57,682 bases of DNA from Bacteroidota bacterium (lineage in GTDB: Bacteria > Bacteroidota > Bacteroidia > Chitinophagales > Chitinophagaceae): the NCBI GenBank assembly GCA_018268085.1, contig JAFDXE010000029.1, forward strand, positions 1-57,682. The letters are read 5' to 3'. Position 1 is the stretch's first letter, and every line of letters starts with the position of its first letter. A model generated the notes under the pieces. It worked only from the letters and a program-made list of their open reading frames with translations. It had not been told where the DNA came from and did not search any database. Both the position numbers and the translations under genes were made by a program. Positions 26,876 through 36,189 of the stretch are shown piece after piece.

Positions 26876-28725
26876 AAAAAATCGCAGGATTCTTAATCTG
26901 TATTGCTTTTACTGCACATTCATTTGCGCAGTCATCTGTAAAAGCATATCCTACACATTGGTGGACGGGAATGAAATGGAACAAAGTGCAGGTGATGTTG
27001 CATGGAAAAGATATCGGTAAAAAAACAATTGACATACTGCCTTATGCAGGAATCAACCTGTTGAAAATAAATAAAGTTGAAAACCCTAACTATGTATTTG
27101 CAGATATTGAAATCAGCAGCAGCGCCAAACCGGGCAAGTTAAGTTTTACAGAAGCAGTTTCCAGTGAAATAAGTAAGATCATCGTTGAATTCAACATTAA
27201 ATCACGCCGTAATGCCCCCGGAACTGAATTTGCACAAGGTGTTACTTCAAAAGATTTTATTTATCTCATAATGCCCGACAGGTTCAGCAATGGAGATGAA
27301 TCGAATGACAGAATTCCGGGTATGAGAGATCAGACTTTAAACCGGGATACTGTTTTCAACAGGCATGGCGGCGATCTGAAAGGTATTCAAAATCATTTGG
27401 GCTACCTCGATGACCTGGGCATAACTACGCTGTGGCTCAACCCCGTTATTATTAATGATATGCCCGATCGTACCGAGCACGGTTATGCATTCACCGATCA
27501 TTATACCATTGATCCGCGGTTGGGCGGTGAAAAAGCTTACCATGAATTAATTGATGCAGCGCATAAAAAAGGGATGAAGATCATACAGGATGCCGTGTAC
27601 AACCATGTAGGCCTGTATCATATTACTGTCCAGGATCCCCCGATGAAAGACTGGCTGAATCAATGGCCGGTATATACGAATACACACTATAAAGATCAAA
27701 CCATTTTTGATCCGTATGCCAGTATGGATCAAAGAAAAATTATGTCTGACGGCTGGTTCACCAAACAAATGCCCGACCTGAATGAGAACAATCCCTATGT
27801 TGCAAATTTCTTAATTCAACATGCATTGTGGACTATAGAAGAATTCGGAATTGACGGCTGGAGGATTGATACTTATGCCTACAACGACCTGGTTTTTATG
27901 AACCGTTGTAACAAAGCTATCACCGACGAATACCCGAAAGTTACTTCATTCGGTGAAACCTGGGTGCATGGTGTAATTAACCAGAGTTACTTTTGTGAAA
28001 ACAATTTTGATATCCCTTTCAAAAGCAACTTAAACGGTGCCTGCGATTTTCAATTGTTATGGGGAATTACAGATGCACTTACAAAAGATTTCGGATGGGA
28101 TGATGGCGTTACAAAATTGTACACAACATTGTCGCAGGATTTTGTTTACAAAGATCCCACAAGAAATGTAGTATTCCTCGATAATCACGATATGTCGCGT
28201 TTCTATTCTGTAGTTAATGAGAATATGGATAAATATTTGTCGGGCCTCTCCTGGTTATTAACAACGAGAGGAATTCCCCAAATATATTATGGTGATGAAA
28301 TTGTAACGCCCGGTACCACATCACCCAGCGATGGATACGTTAGGCTCGATTTCCCGGGTGGCTGGAAAAGCGATCCTGCAAACAAATTTACCATACAGGG
28401 AAGAACACAAAAAGACCAGGAAATTTTTCAGCATCTCGCCACACTCGCAAATTTCCGCAAAGGATCATCGGCACTCACAACCGGGAAACTGATGCAGTAT
28501 TTTCCCGAAGATGGCGTGTATGTTTATTTCAGGTATGACGACAGGCAAACAATAATGGTGGTAATGAATACTGCTAAAGAAGAAAAGAAAATAAATATGT
28601 CAAAATACACAGAACGCACAAAAGAATTTACACAATACAAAGATGTGATCACTAAATCTGTTGGCCCGTTAAACGATTTCTCTCTCGGTTCATATAAAAC
28701 AGTTGTATATGAATTGCTGAGGTAA
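26872..28725 (+). CDS. GH13 cyclomaltodextrinase/neopullulanase-type enzyme (SusA-like)
   Basis: A 617-residue periplasmic enzyme with a signal peptide ending SFAQ near residue 20. Residues about 25-120 match the N-terminal beta domain of cyclomaltodextrinases (THWWTGMKWNKVQVML). The barrel has region I QDAVYNHVG, nucleophile D333 (GWRIDTYAY), acid/base E362 (SFGETWVHG) and D440 (FLDNHDMSRF). A C-terminal beta domain closes the protein. SusA-type enzymes cut cyclodextrins, pullulan and maltodextrins in the periplasm. It overlaps the MFS gene by four bases. Confidence 0.94.
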   Translation: MKKIAGFLICIAFTAHSFAQSSVKAYPTHWWTGMKWNKVQVMLHGKDIGKKTIDILPYAGINLLKINKVENPNYVFADIEISSSAKPGKLSFTEAVSSEISKIIVEFNIKSRRNAPGTEFAQGVTSKDFIYLIMPDRFSNGDESNDRIPGMRDQTLNRDTVFNRHGGDLKGIQNHLGYLDDLGITTLWLNPVIINDMPDRTEHGYAFTDHYTIDPRLGGEKAYHELIDAAHKKGMKIIQDAVYNHVGLYHITVQDPPMKDWLNQWPVYTNTHYKDQTIFDPYASMDQRKIMSDGWFTKQMPDLNENNPYVANFLIQHALWTIEEFGIDGWRIDTYAYNDLVFMNRCNKAITDEYPKVTSFGETWVHGVINQSYFCENNFDIPFKSNLNGACDFQLLWGITDALTKDFGWDDGVTKLYTTLSQDFVYKDPTRNVVFLDNHDMSRFYSVVNENMDKYLSGLSWLLTTRGIPQIYYGDEIVTPGTTSPSDGYVRLDFPGGWKSDPANKFTIQGRTQKDQEIFQHLATLANFRKGSSALTTGKLMQYFPEDGVYVYFRYDDRQTIMVVMNTAKEEKKINMSKYTERTKEFTQYKDVITKSVGPLNDFSLGSYKTVVYELLR

Positions 28726-28813
28726 ATGAACCAGCGTTATGGAAATAGTGATGAATACAGGAATCAATTGCAAATTATTTTATCGGATACATCAATATAC
28801 ATACATTAGTCGC

Positions 28814-30157
28814 ATGAAAAAAACAGCTTCACTTTTTATCGTTTCGTTAATCGCATTACATTCATTTGCTCAAACAAAAACGATTGGCAACGGCCACCCG
28901 GCATGGAGTGCCCAGAGTAATATTTATGAAGTAAACCTTCGCCAGTATTCACAGGCTGGTACGATAAAAGAATTTGAAAAAAGTTTACTGCGACTAAGGA
29001 AAATGGGAGTGGATATTTTATGGTTTATGCCGCTGACGCCAATTGGAGTTTCAGACAGGAAGATGACCAGTTCAGATTTAGGTAGCTATTATTCAGTAAG
29101 AAATTACACTGCAGTAAATGAAGAGTTCGGAACATTACAGGATTTTAAATCCCTTGTAAAAAAAGCGCATGCCATGGGCTTTAAAGTAATTACCGACTGG
29201 GTAGCCAACCACTCAGCAACGGATAACCACTGGGTGAAAGATCATCCGAATTTCTACGTTAAAGATTCAACGGGTAAAATTGTATCGCCGTTCGACTGGA
29301 CTGATACCTACAAATTGAATTATCAGGATCCTGAATTGAGGGATTCAATGAAAGCAGCGATGAAGTTCTGGCTAACACAAACCGGTATCGATGGTTTCAG
29401 GTGCGATGTGGCGGAAGAAGTACCGGCTGATTTCTGGAAAGACTGCATTAGTTCCCTTAGAAAGATTAAAAATGTTTTCATGCTGGCAGAAGGTGAAAAG
29501 CCCTGGCTGCATGAAGCAGGATTTGATGAAACGTATGCATGGAGCCTTATGGGAATTATGTCGGATGTATATAAAGGCACAAAGTCGGTAGCCCAGTTTG
29601 ATTCTGTTTTAAACCATAACATCAAAGCATATCCGAAAAATGCATATCGCATGTATTTTACCAGCAACCACGACGAGAATAGCTGGAACGGAACCGAGTT
29701 TGAAAAATACGGAGATGCCTATAAAACCTTTGCGGTGTTTACTCAAACGATGTTCCAGAGTGTACCTTTAATATATAGCGGGCAGGAAATACCAAACAAA
29801 AAAAGACTGAAATTTTTTGTAAAAGACCCGATCGAATGGAATGGTTTTGCGATGGCACCATTTTATAAAACATTACTTTCACTTCGTAAAACATCGCCTG
29901 CTTTGGCTGCAGATGCTTCGTACAGGAGACTTGCAACTTCCAACGATGAATCCGTTTTTTCTTATGTGCGTGAAAAAAATGGCCGCAAGGTAATCGTGAT
30001 CCTTAACTTATCAGGCAAAGAACAAAAATTTACTATTGCAGACAAATCAATTTCCGGTATGCCTTACAATGTATTCCTGGCGCAAAAAGAAAAACTGGAT
30101 ACAAAACACCGCTTTTCTATTGAACCCTGGGGATATGTGCTATATGATTTCAGATAA
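28814..30157 (+). CDS. GH13 alpha-amylase family enzyme, periplasmic
   Basis: A 447-residue GH13 enzyme. The open frame begins at 28739, but the ATG at 28814 starts a clean signal peptide (KKTASLFIVSLIALHSFAQ, cut near 20), so it is chosen. Region I is DWVANHSATD, the nucleophile D198 (GFRCDVAEE), the acid/base E226 (MLAEGEKPW) and the third acid D287 (TSNHDENSW). A short C-terminal beta domain ends the protein. No N-terminal extra module is present, unlike the preceding enzyme. It is third in the MFS operon, 88 bases after the second gene. Confidence 0.93.
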   Translation: MKKTASLFIVSLIALHSFAQTKTIGNGHPAWSAQSNIYEVNLRQYSQAGTIKEFEKSLLRLRKMGVDILWFMPLTPIGVSDRKMTSSDLGSYYSVRNYTAVNEEFGTLQDFKSLVKKAHAMGFKVITDWVANHSATDNHWVKDHPNFYVKDSTGKIVSPFDWTDTYKLNYQDPELRDSMKAAMKFWLTQTGIDGFRCDVAEEVPADFWKDCISSLRKIKNVFMLAEGEKPWLHEAGFDETYAWSLMGIMSDVYKGTKSVAQFDSVLNHNIKAYPKNAYRMYFTSNHDENSWNGTEFEKYGDAYKTFAVFTQTMFQSVPLIYSGQEIPNKKRLKFFVKDPIEWNGFAMAPFYKTLLSLRKTSPALAADASYRRLATSNDESVFSYVREKNGRKVIVILNLSGKEQKFTIADKSISGMPYNVFLAQKEKLDTKHRFSIEPWGYVLYDFR

Positions 30158-30174
30158 GAGAAGATATGATTAAC

Positions 30175-30218
30175 TGGCGTAAAGATGACTGAATAAAACG
30201 TTCTGCATTTTTACGCCA
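30175..30218. terminator. Long-loop inverted repeat between convergent genes
   Basis: TGGCGTAAA (30175-30183) and TTTACGCCA (30210-30218) are perfect 9-base inverted arms with 26 bases between them, lying between the GH13 stop and the aat stop. There is no clear T-run, so a terminator role is only likely from position. Confidence 0.4.
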
Positions 30219-30262
30219 ACCTGCCTTCATGCCTGTTTATTGCTAAACATGTACCCTGTAAG

Positions 30263-30910
30263 TTACTCCGGTATCAACAACGCCAGCTTTTCTATAAATT
30301 CCTTCCTGCTTATCATTTCCGCACCTAAACTCAACAAATGATCGGTTTTCTGCTGGCAATCGATCAGCTCAATTCCGCTTTCCTTTAATTGCTGCACAAA
30401 AAGGATAAAAGCAAACTTACTGGCATTGTTCATTTTACTGAACATACTCTCTCCAAAAAATACTTTTCCAATCTGAACCCCATACAAACCTCCAACCAAC
30501 TTTCCATTAAACCAGGCTTCCGCACTGTGTGCAAATCCCTTTTTATGCAAATTTGTATAAGCCACTATCATCTCTTGCTGGATCCAGGTGCCAGGTCCGT
30601 AGCTGCGTTCTACTTCCCGGCATTGCCGCATTACCGTTTCAAAACAAACATCTGTAGTAAAACTAAACTGCTGCTCACGAATAACCTTCTGCATGCTTTT
30701 GCTGATGTGTAGTTTTTCCGGGAATAAAACACACCTGGGATCAGGGCTCCACCAACACACCGGTTCATCTTCATTGTACCAGGGGAAAATGCCACTACGG
30801 TAAGCCGTTAGTAACCATTCTTCCGTTAGCTCACCTCCTATTGCAAGCAATCCATCTTCATCCGCTTCTTCTACCGGTGGAAATTTTATTCGTGAGGATA
30901 GGATGTTCAT
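30263..30910 (-). CDS. aat: Leucyl/phenylalanyl-tRNA-protein transferase
   Basis: A 215-residue enzyme that moves Leu or Phe from tRNA to the N-terminus of proteins with basic N-terminal residues, marking them for ClpAP/S degradation (N-degron pathway). Family landmarks are present: GLLAIGGELTEEWLLTAYRSG, IFPWYNEDEPVCWWSPDPR in parts, HSAEAWFNGKLVGGLYGVQ and FFGESMFS. Length is normal. It lies 85 bases after the HD-PycTM gene on the same strand. Confidence 0.95.
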   Translation of the reverse strand: MNILSSRIKFPPVEEADEDGLLAIGGELTEEWLLTAYRSGIFPWYNEDEPVCWWSPDPRCVLFPEKLHISKSMQKVIREQQFSFTTDVCFETVMRQCREVERSYGPGTWIQQEMIVAYTNLHKKGFAHSAEAWFNGKLVGGLYGVQIGKVFFGESMFSKMNNASKFAFILFVQQLKESGIELIDCQQKTDHLLSLGAEMISRKEFIEKLALLIPE

Positions 30911-30995
30911 GCTGCTACGTTTGATGCCTGGCTGTAAACCGAATAATTTATAATGACAAATAAATGAGCCTGGCCTCGATTATAATTGTTGAATA

Positions 30996-32225
30996 TTAAA
31001 AAGGCAAACCTGTAGTATTTGTCCCTGTAACGGGTGCTACAGCGGGAGAATATACCAACGCTGCCACTGCAAAGGAAATCACCGACACAATTATGCCCAC
31101 CATAAAAACGGTGTACGCCAATCGCACCAGCCGGTATTTTCTGCCCAATACAACACCCAAATGATAAATATCCTGGATGATGGAAGTGTAGAGATAATCT
31201 GAATCTTTCATCATCGTACGCATCGCATCTTCGTATTCCTGCCAGCCCATATTATGAAAATTTCCAAAAAACAGGAGGTTCGTTTTTTTGTTTACGATAT
31301 CTGCATTGTTAAACGTTCCGGCATTTACGATCGGGCGGGTGGCCAGTATTGCAATAACGATGGTTGTAACAGAGAATGCCAGGAAAATTATTGTTGGAAT
31401 GGTGAGGTAAGGATCTGTTTGCAGCTTACGCAACAACACACCAAGAATAACAGAAATAATGATAGCATTTACAGAGATCAGGATATTGGCCTTGCTATCG
31501 GCCATATCGCTTAACTTAATATGATTGGAAGACGTAAGGCGAAGCATTGTTTGCATACCCTTGGTAGTGCCTTCCTTTTCCGTAATTTCATTTCGTTCTA
31601 TAGCTATTTCGTAAACATCTTTATTGCCCTTCGCCAGTTTCTTTTTTAATTTTTTCTGGTTGGCTTTTTTCTCCTCTTTCAATTCCTCCTTACAATATGA
31701 TGTATAAAATTCATGATCTTTTAATAACTGGAGTGTGCGCTCATCGAACTTTCTCCTCGACAAAGGAACTTCACTTGCATTTTGAAGTTCAGTAAAAACC
31801 AATTCATTTGTTTTCTTAAATTCTTTGGTTCCGAAATTAAACGTATCTGCATCACATAAAATTTCCTGTAATAAACCGGAAGGATTTCGTGGTAGCCGGG
31901 TAGCCATTATACAACCGGCAACCTCGTTTACAATATCAAACGGCATCTGCCTTTCCCTCGCAAATTGTTTCATCAATTCCACACTTTTTTCTTCATGTTC
32001 TGCAGGTGGTACAAACAAATAGCCGGTATCATGGAACCAGGCTGCCATATTTAATACGAATTGTTCCTGTTCGTTTAATTGGTAATTACCCGCTATCAAT
32101 GCCGACTTATTTACAACATATTCTGTATGGTACAAATTATGAAACATCAGTTTGGGCGACTGGTGTTCCCTGAACATATTAATAACGTGTTGCTGTACTT
32201 CTGAACTCAGTGTATTTAAATCCAT
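30996..32225 (-). CDS. HD-domain phosphohydrolase fused to a Pycsar-type transmembrane effector domain
   Basis: A 409-residue two-part protein. Residues about 1-180 form an HD metal-dependent phosphohydrolase domain with H33 (LYHTEYV), H65-D66 (WFHDTGY) and D125 (LCDADTF), so the metal ligands look complete. A lysine-rich coiled linker (180-225) leads to a PycTM-like domain: SDMADSKANILISVNA (239-254) and membrane helices at about 248-268, 275-298 and 370-392. In Pycsar systems the TM effector damages the membrane on binding cyclic UMP or CMP. No pyrimidine cyclase gene is in the window, so a defence role is unproven. Neighbours are housekeeping genes. Confidence 0.85.
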   Translation of the reverse strand: MDLNTLSSEVQQHVINMFREHQSPKLMFHNLYHTEYVVNKSALIAGNYQLNEQEQFVLNMAAWFHDTGYLFVPPAEHEEKSVELMKQFARERQMPFDIVNEVAGCIMATRLPRNPSGLLQEILCDADTFNFGTKEFKKTNELVFTELQNASEVPLSRRKFDERTLQLLKDHEFYTSYCKEELKEEKKANQKKLKKKLAKGNKDVYEIAIERNEITEKEGTTKGMQTMLRLTSSNHIKLSDMADSKANILISVNAIIISVILGVLLRKLQTDPYLTIPTIIFLAFSVTTIVIAILATRPIVNAGTFNNADIVNKKTNLLFFGNFHNMGWQEYEDAMRTMMKDSDYLYTSIIQDIYHLGVVLGRKYRLVRLAYTVFMVGIIVSVISFAVAALVYSPAVAPVTGTNTTGLPF

Positions 32226-32330
32226 TTGATGTTAATAAGGATAAATAATATTACGATGTTAAAGTTAATTATTAAGTCCATTTAATAAATTCAAGCCCGC
32301 TATCTGCCGTTCCCGAACTATTCATGATGA

Positions 32331-33188
32331 TTACTGCTCTCCGCCTTTTTTATTTTTCATCAGCAACAAAGTGGCAAACCCATCTTCCGACCATTCATTC
32401 GATATGATAAGATTACCCTCAGGCGTAAACGCAATTCCCTCGGGTTGCTTATATAAAACAGGATCCAGTTTATATACTTCTTTGAAATCGCCCTTTGCAT
32501 CAAAAATCACAACGAGCTTTAAAATGGATGAAACAACATACAAATCCTTGTTTACCGGGTTTATGGCAGCAGCCGATGCTTTGAGGTGTTTATTGATGGC
32601 AAGTTTTTCTGCCACCGGAGCCATATTCAACGATAATGCAGTTTTGTAGGCAGGAACGCTATCAGAAATAGTATATAAAAAACGACTTACCGATTTTTTC
32701 GGATCAGCTTCGCAACTCTTGCACATCATCACCAGTGAAGCAGAATCTTTATCGTAATAAAGGCTTTCAAATTCATTTTCTCCTTTCAAAAAATCAGAAA
32801 AATTTGAACTACTTGTAATGATCTCATCTCCTTTAAATCGCACTTTTTCAATATCGCCATTACTTACCAGAACATAAAAAGTACTGTCAACTAAAACGAG
32901 GTCTTCGAAATCATGTTTTTTATCAAATTTCCACTGGCGTGTATTTCCGGGTTGTTTAAGCGGAATTTTATACAACCTGCCCTCTTCATCTACAATGGCA
33001 AATACACTTGTGTCTTTAGGATAATAAACGATTCCCGAAATCTCATTGAGTTCATCGCCCAGTTTAATCACTTTAGGATGAGCAAAATCATACATGGAAG
33101 AATCCTGGAAATTTTTATCCCCGTCGTTATACGTGCAGCTAACACTGCTAACAAAAAAAAAGAGTAAAAAAAATTCTATCCGGAACAT
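32331..33188 (-). CDS. SdiA-regulated-type lipoprotein (beta-propeller-like)
   Basis: A 285-residue predicted lipoprotein. The ATG at 33188 leads to a hydrophobic signal ending SVSC; a TTG two codons upstream opens the frame. The body has repeated beta-propeller-like strands: ELNEISGIVYYP, NEFESLYYDKDS, LKASAAAINPVNKDLYVVSS and PEGIAFTPEGNLIISNE. These match the SdiA-regulated family, whose members bind or monitor unknown ligands outside the cytoplasm. It sits between trmH and the HD-PycTM gene on the same strand (gaps 81 and 105 bases). Confidence 0.82.
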   Translation of the reverse strand: MFRIEFFLLFFFVSSVSCTYNDGDKNFQDSSMYDFAHPKVIKLGDELNEISGIVYYPKDTSVFAIVDEEGRLYKIPLKQPGNTRQWKFDKKHDFEDLVLVDSTFYVLVSNGDIEKVRFKGDEIITSSSNFSDFLKGENEFESLYYDKDSASLVMMCKSCEADPKKSVSRFLYTISDSVPAYKTALSLNMAPVAEKLAINKHLKASAAAINPVNKDLYVVSSILKLVVIFDAKGDFKEVYKLDPVLYKQPEGIAFTPEGNLIISNEWSEDGFATLLLMKNKKGGEQ

Positions 33189-33269
33189 GGTCAACTGTTA
33201 AAGTATTGTGCTGCTTGAACAGCAAACTGTTTACCAATAATTTTTCAATACAGGATCAGCCGGCTGCTG

Positions 33270-33875
33270 CTAATAATTTTCTTCAGCATCTTCAGCAATA
33301 AAACCCCAGGCTGTTTTTAAAGTTAACAAAGATTCGCCGGTTAATTGCGGGTGATCGTAGTGGCCGGCGTTGTTCTTTTGCCGGTAAGCTTCGTATAAGC
33401 TTACTGCGCAGGCAACGGAAATATTCAATGATTTAATAATTCCTACCTGCGGGATGATAAAATTACCGTCTGCCAGGCGGATAGTTTCCTCCGTAATGCC
33501 ACCATGTTCATTGCCGAATACGAGTGCTACCGATTCAGTAAGATCCAGTTCATGCAAGCCAACGGCATCTTTATCGAGATGGGTTGTGTAGATCTTATTA
33601 AATTTTTTCCGTAGCGCATCAAAGCATGCTGCCGTATCCGTAAACTGGTGTATGGTTAACCATTTTGATGCGCTGGAACTGCTTTTAGCACCCCATTTTT
33701 TATGCCGGGAAATGGCGTTGTTCAAAATGTAAATATCCTGTACGCCCACTGCATCACAGGTACGCATTACTGCGGAAATATTATGCGGATCATGTACGTT
33801 TTCCAACACAACCGTTAAGCCGGGTTGTCTTTTATTTAATACATCGTTTAGTCGCTTTTCTCTTTCAGGTGTCAT
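33270..33875 (-). CDS. trmH: SpoU/TrmH family RNA 2'-O-methyltransferase
   Basis: A 201-residue SPOUT-fold methyltransferase. Motif 1 is PHNISAVMRTCDAVG, motif 2 LVFGNEHGGI and motif 3 IPQVGIIKSLNISVACAVSLYE, seen in parts; these build the knotted SAM site. The closest family I recognise is tRNA guanosine-2'-O-methyltransferase TrmH, which modifies G18 in the D-loop. No extra N-terminal RNA-binding domain is present. It is divergent from the M13 peptidase gene. Confidence 0.9.
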   Translation of the reverse strand: MTPEREKRLNDVLNKRQPGLTVVLENVHDPHNISAVMRTCDAVGVQDIYILNNAISRHKKWGAKSSSSASKWLTIHQFTDTAACFDALRKKFNKIYTTHLDKDAVGLHELDLTESVALVFGNEHGGITEETIRLADGNFIIPQVGIIKSLNISVACAVSLYEAYRQKNNAGHYDHPQLTGESLLTLKTAWGFIAEDAEENY

Positions 33876-33976
33876 AATTGCGAAAATCGGTAAATGCGCT
33901 GTATTAACTACCTCTTATCAAAATATTTTTTACATCATTCAATCATTTCCTACATTTAGCGATAAAACATTTTTAC

Positions 33977-36010
33977 ATGAATAAACTGATTGTTGCTTCG
34001 TTATTGTGTGCCGGCCTGTATGCCTGCAACGATAGCAAAAAGGAAACTCAAACATCCAAACCCGATATTCTTGCCACCAATATCGACAGCACGGTAAAAC
34101 CCGGAGACGATTTTTTCCTGTATGCCAATGGTGGCTGGATCAAAAGAAATCCTATTCCCGAATCTGAAAGCGGATGGGGAATCGGGAACCTGGTAGATGA
34201 TGAAATTTATGCCCGCAAGCGACAATTGAATGAAGATGCAATTAAGAATAGGGATAAGGATAAAGTATCACAACAAATTGCTGATTTCTGGAAAAGCGGT
34301 ATGGACTCAGCAGCAATAGACAAAGCAGGTATCACTCCTTTGCAAAATGATTTTAATACAGTGAATGCGATTACAAACACAGACCAGATGATCAATGTAA
34401 TTGCAGACATGCATCGAAAAGGCGTTGGCGCTGCCTTTGGAAATTATATAGCCCAGGACGATAAGAACAGTGAACAGATGGCCGTAATCTTCGGGCAGGG
34501 CGGCTTGGGAATGCCCAACCGTGATTATTATTTCAATACCGACGAACGAACCCTGAAAGTAAAAGCTGTTTACAGGAATTACATGCTTAAAACCATTAAG
34601 CAAATGGCATCGGCAAATGAGGATGCTCAAAAAATAGCTGACGACATTTTTGCACTTGAAACCAAATTGGCAACAGCCAGCAGAAAACTTGCCGACCTGC
34701 GTGACCCATATAAAAATTACAATAAGATGAGTTGGGCAGACCTGGCTAAACTATCGGGTAATGTAAACTGGGCCGCTTATGCCAAACTAACGGGAGAGGA
34801 TAAGGTAGATTCAGTGATTGTTGGACAACCTGAATTTTATTCGGCATTAAGCAAACTATTTAAAGAAACAAATATCGACACCTGGAAAAATTACCTCAAA
34901 TTAAGGATGATTCAGGGACAGGCGAATTATCTCGACAAAACTACTTACGGTAATTATTTTGAATACAGGCAATCGTTAACTGGTGCAAAAGAACCAAGAC
35001 CACGCTGGAAGAGAGTGCTCGATGCCGAAGAAGATGCCATTGGTGAAGCACTGGGTAAATTGTTTGCCCAGACTTATTTCAATGAAACAGCAAAGAAACG
35101 TTATAGCGATATTGTTGAGAATATCCGGGCTGCATATAAAGAACGCATTTCAAAGCTTTCATGGATGAGCGACAGCACCAAACAAAAAGCTTATGAAAAA
35201 CTGGCTGCCATCACAAAAAAAGTTGGCTATCCTGATAAATGGAAAGACTTCAGTTCATTAAAAATTGACGACGGCCCCTGGGTATTGAATATGCAGCGTG
35301 CAGGAGAATGGTGGCATAACCATTCGGTAAGCAAACTGGGCAAACCGGTAGACAGAACGGAATGGGACATGACCCCACAAACCTATAATGCCTATTACAA
35401 TCCAAGCAACAACGAAATTGTATTACCTGCAGGAATATTTGCAGTGCCGGGTTACCGCGATGAAGAACTGGATGATGCATTGGTGTATGGTTATGCGGCC
35501 GCATCTACTATTGGTCATGAGATCACCCATGGTTTCGATGACCAGGGTCGTCAATACGATGCAAAAGGTAATCTTACCGACTGGTGGAGTAAACACGATG
35601 CTGATGAATTTGGCAAGAGAGCACAAATGATCATCAGGCAATTCAACGAGTTTGTACCGGTTGATACCTTACATGTAAATGGCGAAGCTACACAGGGAGA
35701 AAATATTGCTGACCTTGGCGGATTGCTGTTAGGTATTGATGCATTTAAGAAAACAGACACCTACAAAAAGAATGAAAAAATTTCGGGCTTCACGCCGATG
35801 CAGCGCTATTTCCTTGGTTATGCACTGGGCTGGATGTACCAGATTAAAAAAGAGCGTTTAGCCAATCTCGTTATGACGGATGTTCATTCTCCGGCAAAAG
35901 AAAGAGTTAATGGCCCATTTGTGAACATACCTGAATTTTATGAAGCTTTTAATATTAAACCAGGCGATAAAATGTTTAGGCCCGATAGTTTGCGGGTAAG
36001 TATCTGGTAG
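33977..36010 (+). CDS. M13 family zinc metallopeptidase (neprilysin-like) lipoprotein
   Basis: A 677-residue exported endopeptidase. The signal ends at LYAC, so it is a lipoprotein. The zinc site is H514-E515-I-T-H518 (IGHEITHGFDDQG) with the third ligand E575 in GENIADLGG. The substrate-binding NAYYNPSNNEIVLPAG and the N-terminal DDFFLYANGGWIK are typical. It would cut oligopeptides outside the inner membrane. It is a single-gene unit with a terminator 25 bases downstream. Confidence 0.95.
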   Translation: MNKLIVASLLCAGLYACNDSKKETQTSKPDILATNIDSTVKPGDDFFLYANGGWIKRNPIPESESGWGIGNLVDDEIYARKRQLNEDAIKNRDKDKVSQQIADFWKSGMDSAAIDKAGITPLQNDFNTVNAITNTDQMINVIADMHRKGVGAAFGNYIAQDDKNSEQMAVIFGQGGLGMPNRDYYFNTDERTLKVKAVYRNYMLKTIKQMASANEDAQKIADDIFALETKLATASRKLADLRDPYKNYNKMSWADLAKLSGNVNWAAYAKLTGEDKVDSVIVGQPEFYSALSKLFKETNIDTWKNYLKLRMIQGQANYLDKTTYGNYFEYRQSLTGAKEPRPRWKRVLDAEEDAIGEALGKLFAQTYFNETAKKRYSDIVENIRAAYKERISKLSWMSDSTKQKAYEKLAAITKKVGYPDKWKDFSSLKIDDGPWVLNMQRAGEWWHNHSVSKLGKPVDRTEWDMTPQTYNAYYNPSNNEIVLPAGIFAVPGYRDEELDDALVYGYAAASTIGHEITHGFDDQGRQYDAKGNLTDWWSKHDADEFGKRAQMIIRQFNEFVPVDTLHVNGEATQGENIADLGGLLLGIDAFKKTDTYKKNEKISGFTPMQRYFLGYALGWMYQIKKERLANLVMTDVHSPAKERVNGPFVNIPEFYEAFNIKPGDKMFRPDSLRVSIW

Positions 36011-36034
36011 AATAATTGAGTTAATTTAAAAATG

Positions 36035-36064
36035 AGGCTAACGGTAAAACGTTGGCCTTTTTTT
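36035..36064 (+). terminator. Rho-independent terminator after the M13 peptidase
   Basis: AGGCTAACG (36035-36043) pairs with CGTTGGCCT (36050-36058) over 9 bp with one G-T pair and a 6-base loop, followed by a run of seven T residues. Confidence 0.85.
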
Positions 36065-36189
36065 GTGTAAGGAGATGAATGATTTGATAATACGAAGCTG
36101 TGATGATGTGCTGATGTAAACCAAACATACGTGTGGCAAATTGTATTTTCAGCTTCCCGGTAATAAGCAAATTCAACTGATCAATATAT

